A program made the position numbers and the translations under genes. Source: Neocallimastix lanati (nom. inval.) (taxonomy: Eukaryota > Neocallimastigomycota > Neocallimastigomycetes > Neocallimastigales > Neocallimastigaceae). Taken from it: a DNA stretch of 64,000 bases. A model generated the notes under the pieces. The model was not told the DNA's origin, made no database searches, and saw nothing but the letters and a program-made list of their open reading frames with translations. This document shows, piece after piece, positions 1 through 11,100 of the stretch (position 1 is its first letter; every line of letters begins with the position of its first letter). Location: the NCBI GenBank assembly GCA_016946835.1, contig JACVTC010000075.1, positions 351,501 through 415,500 on the forward strand, given 5' to 3'.

Positions 1-1
1 A

Positions 2-550
2 CTTTTAAATAAAATTAGAATTGATTTAAATAAGGAAGTTATAATCTCTTATTATATTAATGCATTTCGGACTTTAACTAAAACCTATGAGGCTTTATTA
101 GAAGCAGAACCGCAAAGCTTAAAAGATGCAATGCAAATAACGTCTAAAAAGGAGAAGATATATAAATTAGTAGAATCAAATAGATCTAAAGATAAAGGAG
201 AACCAAACAAAAGAAATATAAAATCTAACACTCAAAATAATTATGGAACATATTATACAAGTACTTATAATAAAAATAATACATTTAATAATAAGAATAA
301 TAATATAAATAATAGTCACAACAATAATTACCAAAAATATAATAATAATATAAAGCCTACTCATAATTATATTAATCAAAATATTGAAAATAGAAAAGTC
401 ACATTGAAACCTACACAACTCCAAAATGATGAATTACAAGAAATAACTCAGAAACTTGCTGATTTAAAAATCAATGTATGTTTAAATTGTCAAAGAATAG
501 GTCATGTTAAAGATGATTTCCCTGAATTAGAAGAAGAGTGTTTAAATTAA
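2..550 (+). pseudogene. Gypsy-1 gag, C-terminal part (5' end outside window)
   Basis: The frame is open from base 2, so the ATG at 131 is probably internal and the true start lies outside the window. The product has a helical capsid-like stretch, then an Asn-rich linker, then a zinc knuckle (C-L-N-C ... G-H ... ) near 476-525. In the last knuckle position the usual Cys reads Phe, so metal binding may be lost. Gag would package element RNA in cytoplasmic particles. The frame ends with TAA at 548-550, immediately after the heptamer TTTAAAT, and pol continues in the -1 frame. Confidence 0.8.
541..547 (+). promoter_or_regulatory. Probable -1 ribosomal frameshift site of Gypsy-1 (T TTA AAT)
   Basis: In the gag frame the codons read TGT TTA AAT TAA, giving the slippery pattern X XXY YYZ with X = T and Y = A, followed at once by the stop. 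Slipping back one base enters exactly the frame used by the following pol sequence (685-1062 is in the same frame). I see no clear stem-loop just downstream, unlike the Gypsy-2 counterpart, so this copy may have lost it. Confidence 0.6.
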
Positions 551-2537
551 ATTATGGAAATAAGCAATCTCCCAAAATAACTAAAATTGCATCATCAAAT
601 CAATCAATAAATTACCTTAATAACGAAAATAATCAAATCCCTTAAATTAATGTAGTCCAGAAAAAGAAAGTACCTACAAGTACTTTGGATAAGAATGAAA
701 TTTCTCCAAATAATAAAAGTACCGTTAAACCATCTATTCTCAATCAACCAAATATTAAGAAAGTTAAACAACAAAAGAAAGTAATTGGGAATACAAGAAG
801 AAGAAAAATAAGTGTAGAACTTAATAATGAAAAACAAAATGCGCATGAATTAAATGATAATGATGAAATTATTATTGATGAACCAAATAATACAAAGGAA
901 AATACAAAAGATTCTGAAATGAAAAATAATCTAGAAAACAATAATGGAAATAATAATGAAAGTAATAATGAAAATAATGAGAATAATGTAATTAAAATAA
1001 TTGATGAAAATAGTAAAATAAATAATGAAAACAATACCAAAGATACTCTAACTCATAGTTAATCTCTCAGTCAAACTAAACAAACCAGAAAAAGAAGTAT
1101 GACAGATATACAAATGTTAGAATCAGGTAATAAGTTTAGTATAATTAAGGAAGCCAACAACTTGTTTCCGAAAATTAGTCTTGAACAATTACTTTCTATT
1201 AGTCCTACTCTTAGAAAGGAATTAGGACAAGGATGTAAGGCAAAAATAGATAATGTATTATGCTCTCTTTATAATATTCCTATTCCAATCTTCATTGGAA
1301 AAACGAAAGAAGTATTTTTTAAAATTCTTACGATACAGGAGCAAATGTAAATGTTATAACAACAGGATGTTTAAATAAATTTAATGATGTGAAAATTGAA
1401 GAAGATATAATAGAACAAAATATTACTTTAGAAAATGGATCTACAGTACCTACTAAATACTATGTTCCATTGAAAATTAATATTAATGATTCTGGAAACA
1501 TTTATGAAAAATTTTATATTATAAATCAAGATAATCCATACTTTGATATTATTTTTGGAAGAAGTATTCAAAAGAAATATAGATTACTTATTGATCCAGA
1601 TGATGATTTCATATATCAGAAAACAAGAAAAAGTCTTAAAAAGATAATCCAGATAATTAACTCAAATAATACAAATAATATTCCCTTAATGAATGCTATT
1701 TATGTATCTAAAGAAAATGAAGAAATTCGTGAATTTAACTCTACCTTAAACGAAATTCTCAATTCTGTTCCAGATAAAGTTAAATCAAAATTTGAAAGTC
1801 TTATTAATCAATACAAAAACTGTATGGCAACATCACTAAGTCAACTAACAACTGCTAACCTTGAACCACATTCAATAATTACTACTACTGAAAAACCTAT
1901 TAAGTTAAAACCTTATAAATTATCAAAAGAGCATTCTGATATTCTAAAAGAAGAAATTATATCCTTACTTAATAAAGTCTTAATTATTCCCTCGCATTCC
2001 CCTTGGTCATTTCCTGTTTTATTAGTCAGAAAGAAAAATGGGAAATGGAGACTATGTATAGATTACAGAAGGCTTTATGAAATCACTATTAAAGATTCAT
2101 ATGCACTTCCTTTCATCGATGAACTTGTCTCTTCAGTTAGAGGTGCTAAAATATTTTCAGCCTTTGACTTATATTCGGGTTATCACCAAATCCCAATGAA
2201 TCCCAGAGATATTGAAAAAACTTCTTTCACAACAAAATTTGGAAACTATAATTTTGTTGTTATGTCTTTTGGTTTAACTAATGCTCCCGCTACCTTTCAA
2301 AGGGAGATGAACAGAATCCTTTTACCCCTCATTGGTAAATGCTTATTCGTTTACATCGATGACATAGTTGTATATTCTACTTCTATTGAAGAACATCTTG
2401 AACATTTAAAACAAGTATTTAAAATATTCTCCAAGTATAAACTCTCCCTCAATCTTCAAAAATGCAAATTTTTCCAAGAATCAATTGAAGTCATAGGTCA
2501 TGTTCTTACCCCTAATGATTTAAAAACTGTTCCTTTT

Positions 2538-3311
2538 TGTAAAGAGTTCTATCAGAAACAAATTACAAATAACAAATTTTAACACCAAAATAAAAAAGAA
2601 CACTTAATAAAAAATTCGTTTTTTTTTAAATAAAATAATCTTTATTAATTAAAAAAAAATTAAATCTCTTTTTTGTTATTAACTATCATATAGTCAATAA
2701 CTAATACATCGATTTAATTATAGAAATTTACATGTATTTATATTTTTTCATTATTACATTATAATATATTATTTCTATCTATTTTACATACATTACTATT
2801 TATTTATAAACAAAATATTTATTAATAAATTTATTAAATAATAATTAACTAAACTAAACAATAATTAATTAAATAAACTTTCAACTTATTTACAATAATA
2901 ATTAAATTCAATAACAACTCATTTATTATATATTTATTATATAAATATTATTAATACTAATGTTTATATATTTACAATTCAAAACTATTTTTATAAACTA
3001 TTTAAACTAATTTTAACTATTTAAAACTATTCCGAAATTAATTTTAAAGTATTTTAAACTAACTAAACTAAATTAACTAAGTTAAATAGAATAACTATTT
3101 TAAATAAACTAAACTAAATTAACTAACTTAAATAAATTATTTAGTTTAAAGTTATTATCCAAAATTATTTAAATAATAATTTTTTTCTTATGAAAAGTTT
3201 ACATAAATTTATAATTAATTTTCATATATGTAAATCATAAATTTATGTAATTTTATTACATTAATTAATTATGTAATAATTAATTATTAAAGATTTTATT
3301 AAATCTTTACA
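2538..3311 (+). repeat. Solo LTR (774 bp) nested in Gypsy-1 reverse transcriptase
   Basis: The block begins TGTAAAG and ends CTTTACA, a perfect 7-bp terminal inverted repeat with the TG...CA ends typical of LTRs. It is flanked by CTTTT (2533-2537) and CTTCT (3312-3316), a 5-bp target duplication with one change. Removing the block plus one duplicate (779 bp, 2 modulo 3) restores the frame between RT (frame 0) and RNase H (frame 2). It has no coding sequence. Its ends differ from the Gypsy-1 and Gypsy-2 LTRs, so it is a third family. The orientation is not known for certain. Confidence 0.85.
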
Positions 3312-5195
3312 CTTCTAAAGTCCAAAGTATAGCCCTTTGGGAGGCTCCTAAAAATGTTAATGAACCCAGATCTTTCCTTGGTCTTGCTAGTTATTACAGA
3401 AAATTTATACAAAATTTCTCTATTAGAGCTGACTCTCTTTTTAAACTATTTAAGAAAAATCAATCATTTATATGGACTTCTGATCGTAATGAAGCTTTTG
3501 AAGACATTCGTCACTTTTTATTGTCTGACCCTATATTATATTATCCTGACTTTGATAAAGAATTTATTGTTAGAACAGATGCCTCTACTCAAGGTATCGG
3601 TGCTGTCTTCTTACAGGTGGAAGAAGACAAACTGGAATACCCAATTTGTTGTGTAAGTCGTACTTTATCACCTCCAGAAAGAAATTACTCCGTAACTGAT
3701 CTTGAAGGTTTGGCTATTAATTATGCAATTCAAAAATTCCGTAAGTACTTAATTAGTAACAAGAAACCAACTATATTCATTACGGATCATAAACCACTCT
3801 TAGGGTTTTACAAAAATACTATTCCAAATAAAGGAAGACACATGCCATGGATAGAAGAATTTAATAAATATAAAATTGAACTAAAATATGAAAAAGGTAA
3901 GAAAAATGTTTTCGCAGACGCTCTTTCAAGACTACCTTCAAAAGACAGCGAAGATATTATAAAATGTATTAATACAATTTTAGCTGATCTTAATCCAAAA
4001 GATTTAAACCTACAAGAAGGAATAATTAAATACTTCACTAAGAATTATCAAGTTGTTGATAACACCTTATATTATAAGAAAGATGATACTTATTTAAAAG
4101 TTATCTACAGTGATGAAAACAAAAAGGATATAATTAATCGTGCTCATTCTGTAGGACATGAAGGTACAGAAAAAACTGTAAACAGAATACTAAATTTATA
4201 TTATTTGGAATAACGTTAGAATGTGGATCAAATCTTGCAGAAAATGTCAACTTTGTAGACCAAAACCAATCCCGAAAAACAATGCAGATAATGTAACATC
4301 AGTTGAACAACTACTTACTCGTGTTGGACTTGATACGATTGGTCCTCTTCCAATTACTAAAAATGGAAATATATATATTATTACATTGGTTGACTACTTC
4401 ACAAAATAGGTTGAAGTCAAAGCAATTCCAAACACAAAGACTGAAGAAGTTATAAAATTTTTAACTGAAGTTATATCAAGACATGGTCCTCCAGAAATAA
4501 TTGTTACATATAACGGAAGTTCGTTCGTAGCAGATATTACTAAAATGATGATCGATCTATATGGACCATGGGTGCACTTTGTATCTCCACATCATCCAGA
4601 ATCAAATGGTATGATTGAAAACCGTAATAGAGAAGTAGAGAAAATTCTAAGTCTCTTAGTTGAAAACGAAAGTGAATGGGATGAATATTTACCATCCGCA
4701 CTTTGGGCTCTTAGAACAACAAAAAATTCCAAAACAAAATTTAGCAGCTTTGAATTACTTTATGGGAGAAAAGACACCTGGCCATTAGAAGTAATGTTTC
4801 CAGATATTTACAAAAATCCAAATGAAACAGATGAAGAATATATATTTAGAAGATTCCTAAGACATCAGAATTGGGTGAAACAAGCAACAGAATATTCGGA
4901 TTAAGCAAATCAATATTGGGAACATCGCATTGGACTATCGAAATCGCTAAAGAAAAATTATAAACCCGGAGATTATGTGATGATAAGATTAATTAGAAGA
5001 AGTAAGTTAAATCCTTACTTTTATGGATCATATAAAGTAGTTAACAAACAAAAATACAATACAGTTGTCCTCGAAGATCCTCAAACAGGAAAACTTCTTG
5101 ATCGAAATGTACATATTAAAAATGTTTTTCCTTATATCATTCCAGAAAAAGAATTAACTTCAAGGGACGAAGTTCAATCTTAACCGCCGAGGAAT

Positions 5196-5938
5196 TGATA
5201 AATAACAAAATTAATAAATCTTGAAAATTTATTATACATAAAATCAAAACTAACCTTAGCCAAGTTTAATAATAATTTAATAAAATAAAAAAATTAATTA
5301 ATTAATTAAATAAAACAAATAAATAACACTTAAAAATTACATTAATACTCAGATAAGAAAGAAATATTATATATTTTTCAAAATAAAAATATTAAGATTA
5401 AATTTAAAATAAAATAAATAATTTTTATTAGTTTTATAATAATTTTTATAATTAATTTTATAATTAAATAATAATTTTATAATAACAAAATTAATTAATT
5501 TAAATAACAAAATATTTTTAATTATTTTTATAATAAACAAATTTATTTATTTTATTATTAAATATTTATTCTATTATTAATTTTATTACTTTTATTTTAT
5601 TTAATCATTCTTTTTATTTATAAATTATAAATAGTTTAATTTTAAAGAAAAATATTAATACTTGTAAATATTTCATGTAAATATTATTATTATTATTAAT
5701 TAATTTTATAATTTTAATAATCATTTTTAAATTTTATAATGTTTAATGAATTTTAATAAAAGATTTATAAAATAAAATATTCGAAAACAAGTGTTCTAAT
5801 AAACCAAATTTTTTAGTGTTATTTTTAATAAGACATGTTTTTAATTCATAAATAACGTATACAGTTATTATTAAAATAAATTGAAATTATCATTTTTTAA
5901 TTTTATATTAAAATTAAGATAATTTCTAAAATTTATCA
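5196..5938 (+). repeat. 3' LTR of Gypsy-1 (743 bp)
   Basis: It starts TGATAAAT right after the end of pol and a short purine-rich tract (5186-5194), and ends ATTTATCA, an 8-bp perfect terminal inverted repeat. The sequence in between is almost pure A/T. Copia integrase coding sequence begins immediately after it, which fixes the right border. The partner 5' LTR lies outside the window, so age and target duplication cannot be read. Confidence 0.82.
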
Positions 5939-8090
5939 GATGCTAATATCGTTACATTTAGTAAGACTGAAGTTCCAGGATTGTTTTCAAAAAAAAAAAT
6001 TGGACAGTTCGAGATAGCATGATTTTATTGTTGGTTAAATCAAGGATTTTATAAGATAATGGGTTATTGCAATATCCTAAGAAAATTCCAGGGTGTGAAT
6101 TATTATCGAATTTGGATCGTAGTTCTTTTGGTATAAAGAAAAATACTCTGCATCCAAAAACTCTAAATATGCTTTAATCAACAGGTTTATTATATAGAAT
6201 CTCAAATGGTATTTTATTATTTATACCCTGATGTGGTAAACGATTGTGAATATAATTTACTGTATCGACAGCAAATTCCCAAAAATTATGAGAAAGTTTT
6301 GATTCATTTAATAGAGCTTTTGCAGAAGATATAAGTATGCCGTTGAATCGTTCCGCTTTCCCGTTTTGGGCTGGATTATATGGTATAGTGTATTGATGTA
6401 TTATACCATTATTTTGACAGAATATTTTGAAATTATTATTAAAAAATTCCTTTCCATTATCTGATCGAATGTTTTTGATTTTAATGCTGAATGTGTTTAA
6501 AACTTCTTTGTACCAAATAATAAATTTATTGAATTTTCATTTTTATGTTGTAGGAATAAGACCCAACCATATCTGGAAAAGTCGTCCAGGATTGTGAGGA
6601 AGTAAATATTTATATTTAAGGATGGCAATACGGGGCCCACTAAATCAAGATGTATAAGTTCGAAAACGTGTTTTGAACGTGTTCCTTAATTTTGAATTGG
6701 GACATATTTGACATTTGTGATTTGTATTGATATTTTTTAAATATCTTTTATTTTAGTAATGTCGAAATGACCCAGGCATCCTATGCCAAAGATCTAAATC
6801 TTGTTGATTGTTGATATGTGTTGAATTAATTTCATTTAAATTTTCGAAATTATTGTTCTTATGAAAAATGGATGGTGCTTTTGATAAATATATTTTAAAT
6901 ATATTTTTATTGTCTGCTGCTGATTGATATATTCTATTACCTTTGTCGTCATAGATGATTGCGATTTGTGAGTTTTTATAGTTAATGAAAACAATTTTAT
7001 AATTTTGTGTTATTAATTGATTGATTGATATTAAATTTTTCTTGATAAATTTAGAATAATGAACGTTCTTTAAAGCAAATTTATGATTGTTTATATATGC
7101 ATGACCTTCTCTTGGTTTTTCTTTGCTGAATTTTTTTGTATTACTTTTTTTTTATGTTGTTTGTTGTTTCTTTTGTTTTTATTAAATTTGTTTTTTAAGC
7201 AGTCTTTTCGGTAGTGTCCGAACTTTCCACAAAGGTAGTATTTTCCATTTCTTCTTTTCTTGTATTTTATTTTCTTAGGTTTAGAGATTTTCGTCCATTT
7301 TCTAAACTAAATATATTCTTCGGGTTTTGTTCGATAAAGTTGTTTCCCTGATATTGGAGAAACCAATATCTGGTATTATCCTTTTGACGTAGTCGCAGCA
7401 TTTTGTCCAATTATTATTGTATTAGAAAACATTAATAAATCTAATGTTTTCAGGGAGAGCTCGCTTCAAAATACCGACCTTAATATTGTCATTTATATCG
7501 GAGTCTATTCTTTTCAATTCATCCAGGAGATTTTGTAAGGCAGCTAAGAAAATATGGAAATCATCTTCTATATTATATTTCAATTTATTGATTTTGTCTT
7601 TTAGGACCATTTTTCTTTGTTCAGGTCGTAAAAGACTTGTTGAGTAGTTCCCATAATTGGAAAGCCATTTTGCTTTGACTTTCCAATATTTTCTTGGTGT
7701 TCTCACCAAGATCATTTGTTACGATCCATTTTACTAATATGTCATTTTTAATATCTTTTTCGCTTGTTCCGATTTCGTACACAAGGGAATTATCGAATTT
7801 ATCAATTGTATATTTTTCAATGCTTTCTGTTATATCTCTCCTTATCTTTTTCACTTTTTCATGGCTTATGTAGCCATCAAGGTTATTAATACAAAGGAGA
7901 TAGAGGATATTTATTTTCCAGTTAAAAAAGTTATCTGTTGTCATTTCTGTAATATGGTTAAAGTTTTCACTGTAGTTAAAAGTAAACCCCTTTTGTGTGG
8001 GTTCATATTCACTGATGTTTATTATTTGGTCTTGGGTAGAATTGATACTATTTCTAGTATTACTTCTTAAGTTATTTCTGCTTATGTTAG
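5939..8090 (-). pseudogene. Copia-1: gag-integrase fragment of a Ty1/Copia element, decayed
   Basis: Read on the - strand from about 8090 down: a gag region (N-F-F-N-W-K-I near 7925; frame change near 7640), a CCHC-type knuckle near 7210 whose first Cys reads Tyr, a GAG-pre-integrase motif L-W-H-R-M-P-G near 6780, and an integrase core with the Asp of H-L-D-L-V-G-P near 6645, S-D-N-G-K-E near 6460 and the Glu of N-G-K-A-E-R-F near 6355. The integrase triad is therefore visible. No protease D-S/T-G motif is seen between knuckle and integrase. A TAA lies at 6174-6176. The RT part would lie to the left and is cut off by the Gypsy-1 border at 5938. Confidence 0.88.
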
Positions 8091-8865
8091 TTTAGTTCCG
8101 AAAAAAGAAATTATTATGAATTATAGTTGCTTATTAATTATTTTATTACTTTCTTTAAGTAATTTCGAATAAAAAAAAATATAATTTGACTTTATTTATA
8201 TTTCTAAAAAAACTATTTGAATTCATATAATATATTAATTTTGCTTAAAAAAAAAGATTATTGGTTATTATTTTTAGAAACATGATTTATCTCAATATTT
8301 TATTTGGTTGATGATTTATTAAATTAATATTTATAATTAGAACGTTAAGAAAATTTTTTATTTATATATGAAGTGATTAATCAGATGACATCTGTATATT
8401 TTGTTTATATTAAACATGATCAATATATTATAAATAAATTAATATTAACAAAATTATATTATCCTTATTTTATTAATATTTTCTTTGTTATAGTATTGAT
8501 CATTTGTTGATTTTAATTATGAAAAATAGTTATTTGATTGTCATGTTTATATTTTATGTTTAGTGTTAGTTTATGTTAAAAATCTAACTATTGGTGAGTT
8601 GTTTATAAAAATATTTTAAATTTTTATTATGATATTTGTTTATATTAAAAGTGATTTATTTATTTTGTGATTTGACCAATTTTGTATTATTATTTATTTA
8701 TTGTATAAACTTTAATTTGAATTATGTTTATTTATATTTTAACTTATTGTATTTTGTAGAGTTAGTATTATTGATATTTTAATTATTATTATTTTTATAT
8801 GAATGTCTGGCATTATAATTTTAAAGTTTATAGATAAGAAATTGACTTTATTATTTTTTTAAATA
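8091..8865. other. AT-rich non-coding stretch beside Copia-1
   Basis: No convincing reading frame. It lies upstream of the Copia-1 gag on the - strand, so it may hold that element's leader and LTR, but I could not find paired LTR ends. A small palindrome, CAGATG-A-CATCTG, sits near 8376. Confidence 0.4.
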
Positions 8866-9254
8866 TTCAGCTTATATACTTGATAGCTGACCTAATTTTA
8901 TTTAATTTATTATTATTTACATGGCTGACCTTTTAATAATTTTATTGATATTCAGCTCATGTCTTTGATAGCTGACTTCTTTTATTCAGCTTATGAATTA
9001 AATAGCTAACTTAATAATTGTGCTCAGCCTATGTATTTGATGGCTGACTTTTTATTTTTATTCAGCTTATAAATTAAATAGCTGACTTTATTTAGTTATA
9101 GTACTCAGGTTATACTTTTGATAGCTGACATCTTATCTTTTTATTCAGCTTATAGTCTAAATAGCTGACTTTATTGATTATAGTATTCAGCTTATATTTT
9201 TGATAGCTGACTCTTTTTTTTTTTTTTTTTTTTATCTTTTATTCAGCTTATAAG
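8866..9254 (+). repeat. Array of about nine short hairpin repeats
   Basis: The unit is about 26 bp with the form TTCAGCTTAT...ATAGCTGAC, each a small inverted repeat (CAGCT/AGCTG), spaced about 40 bp apart at 8866, 8951, 8985, 9023, 9061, 9104, 9144, 9186 and a partial one at 9242. Loop sequences alternate between TTTGAT and TTAAAT types, giving a higher-order period of about 81 bp. In the 9023 unit both arms changed together (CAGCC/GGCTG). A run of about 21 T interrupts the array near 9214-9233. Function unknown; it may belong to the Copia-1 leader or LTR. Confidence 0.8.
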
Positions 9255-9891
9255 TTTTTGATTTTACTGTCAATTTCTGTTTAAATTTTTAAAACTATAA
9301 TTTAATTTTATTATTGATTATTCGGCTCCTTATATTATCATTATTTTAATAACTTGTATGAAATTATTTTTTAATGTTTTTGTTTAGAAATGGATATTTT
9401 GTTGAATTATTATTATTTTATATATTATTATTATTTTTATTTTATTTTTATTATTTAAAATAAATAAGAAAAAAAAATAAATTAGTATGAATTTATATTT
9501 ATTTGTGTCTTAAATAAGTATATATATTACTGTAGCTATTAGTACTTAACGGATTAAGAGTCTCAATCTCAACCGATTGAGATAGAATGAAAGTTAATAA
9601 ACACACAATTAAGAGACACACAATATTAAGATAATATTATAATTATATTTAAGTAAAGATGTTTTATATTCCTTTATTATATATTAATATTTATTATTTT
9701 AAATATATATAACTAAGTATGTATGAGTATATATATATTAAGGTTTTTATTGTTGTTAAGTGAGAAAAAAAATTTAGAATTATTACTTAAGTACATTTTA
9801 TAGTATTTCGAGTATTTATGCATTTGTAATTTATTAGATAATCATAGATTAAATTTTATATTAAAATATATTTTTAATAAATTCATATAAC

Positions 9892-10189
9892 GAATTTAAT
9901 TCAATTAATAATGTAAACAAAAATAATTCAATTAAGGAAATAAATAAAAATAATTTAATTGAAAATTTAAAAAATAAAAATTTAATTGAAAGTATAAACA
10001 AACAAATAAGTAGTAACAATGACATTGTTATTGAAAATAATTTAAATAAAATTAATAAAAAATACAAATTTTAATAATTATAATTATAAAATTGAAAATA
10101 AATTAACAAGTTCAATTAACGAAATTGAATTAAATAAATTAAAAGATATAAATAATTGTAATTTAGAAAGAAAATTAGACTCTAAATTA

Positions 10190-10191
<2 letters not shown>
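9892..10191 (+). pseudogene. Relic of an Asn/Lys/Ile-rich coding sequence
   Basis: From 9892 there are 60 codons without a stop up to TAA at 10072. The next frame then stays open from 10073 into the poly-T run at 10192. In DNA this AT-rich, about one codon in ten would be a stop by chance, so two adjoining open stretches of similar Asn/Glu/Lys/Ile composition look like one old reading frame with a single-base shift. There is no start codon at the head and no recognisable domain. It resembles the low-complexity linkers of the local retroelements. Confidence 0.35.

Positions 10192-10238
<47 letters not shown>
10192..10238 (+). repeat. Poly-T tract, 47 bases
   Basis: An uninterrupted run of T directly after the Asn-rich relic. 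If read on the - strand it is poly-A. It could be slippage or the trace of a retroposed poly-A tail, but no gene body is visible beside it to support the latter. Confidence 0.9.
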
Positions 10239-10242
<4 letters not shown>

Positions 10243-10679
10243 TTGATCAATTTAATTTTAAATTTAAAAATTAAACTTTGTTTCTTCTTAATTCATTAAG
10301 TTGACTTAATGGCAATATCTTTATAATAAAATTTATTTGTAAGTTTTCCCTAATTGATTTTTAGTGCTTCCGGCTAAAAGGGCTTTTATTAAATTCCCTT
10401 TAAGAGTCAATGAGACTCTTAATCTGTTAGAAAATAATAATTAGCACATATTCTGACATAATATTTATAAATTTACTCAAGGGTTAGAAATTTATTGATA
10501 CAAAATTACTTGTATATACTGTTAAAATGAATAATTGTTTCTTTTTATCTTTTGACTGATCGTAATTCTTTCAATTAATAAAGCGCTTTAAGATGTAAAA
10601 AATTTTTCTGTTGAATAATCATAAATTAGCTCAAAGTATATTTAAAAAAAAATATTAGTAGAGAAAGACTATAAAAAAG
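10239..10679. other. AT-rich DNA without a gene
   Basis: Apart from the right arm of the inverted repeat (10411-10429) and its adjoining hairpin (10401-10421) nothing is recognisable. Base composition is mixed A/T with scattered short G/C patches. Confidence 0.4.
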
Positions 10680-11100
10680 ATTCCCATCAGTTAAATAATG
10701 TCTCAAACACAAGCTTTGGAATGAATCAATCTCCTACATTTCCATTTTATAATAGCTACATGAAAGTATAAGTAATACAATAGAAAAATACATATACAAA
10801 ATAATGCTAAAGTAAAAAATACAAAAGATTCAATACAATGATAATATGTAGAAACTACATGATATTATTAATTTTACAACTCCAATGTTACTACATATCC
10901 AGTTTAAAACAATATAAAACATCAGGTTCACTTTCTACAGTCTTCCAGTCTTCCAGTTTTCACTCTTGGTACTAGAAGCCACTTAAGAAAGGATAACCAT
11001 CGATTATCATCAGAATCACAGAAAGCTGTAATTAGTACAACTGATATAGGTTATTCCTTTTCCATCAACCCTCCATGAACCTGGAAAAACAGTCCACATA
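10680..11100. other. Sequence-complex island 3' of the synthetase gene
   Basis: This block has clearly higher G/C and less repetition than its surroundings. On the - strand one frame is open from 11050 to a TGA at 10928-10930 (about 40 codons, with a D-S-D-D-N-R-W-L core), and just upstream of its middle is TACTAATTACAG, which resembles a branch point plus 3' splice site. That could mark the last exon of a small or decayed gene. I recognise no family, and a short tandem TCTTCCAG lies near 10940-10955. Confidence 0.25.

Larger units (their letters stand above)
541..5183 (+). pseudogene. Gypsy-1 pol, broken: protease, RT, RNase H, integrase
   Basis: After the frameshift site comes an Asn-rich linker, then the protease D-T-G-A motif near 1332, RT with Y-I-D-D near 2352, RNase H with R-T-D-A-S near 3571, an integrase zinc finger (H-S-V-G-H near 4146, C-R-K-C near 4235) and the integrase core. 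Damage seen: TAA at 643 and 1060, a frame change in a T run near 1320, the nested LTR at 2538-3311, a frame change near 4205, TAG at 4407 where Trp is normal, and TAA at 4902. The second catalytic Asp of the integrase reads Tyr (T-Y-N-G near 4509). It would reverse-transcribe and integrate the element, but this copy cannot. Confidence 0.93.
1..5938 (+). mobile_element. Gypsy-1: decayed Ty3/Gypsy LTR retrotransposon, 5' end outside window
   Basis: Order of domains on the + strand is gag with zinc knuckle, protease, reverse transcriptase, RNase H, integrase, then a 3' LTR. This order (RT before integrase) defines the Ty3/Gypsy superfamily. The 5' LTR and the start of gag lie before base 1. The copy is dead: it carries several frameshifts, in-frame stops, a lost integrase aspartate and a nested solo LTR. 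Its right end abuts Copia-1 integrase sequence at 5939, so it probably inserted into that element. Confidence 0.93.
9548..10429. repeat. Long-spaced 19-bp inverted repeat (possible small DNA transposon or LTR pair)
   Basis: TAACGGATTAAGAGTCTCA at 9548-9566 matches the reverse complement of TGAGACTCTTAATCTGTTA at 10411-10429 at 18 of 19 positions. Each copy sits next to its own small hairpin (8-bp stems at 9561-9582 and at 10401-10421). No clear target duplication flanks the pair and the interior encodes no transposase, so a non-autonomous element is only one option. Confidence 0.55.

Noticed and set aside
8866-9254. CRISPR array
   Set aside because: Spacers are not of constant length, units are imperfect, no cas genes are present and the DNA is eukaryotic.
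9861-10067. A 68-residue membrane-like protein on the - strand
   Set aside because: It is the complement of the Asn-rich + strand relic. Its Leu/Ile/Phe content only reflects A/T-rich DNA.
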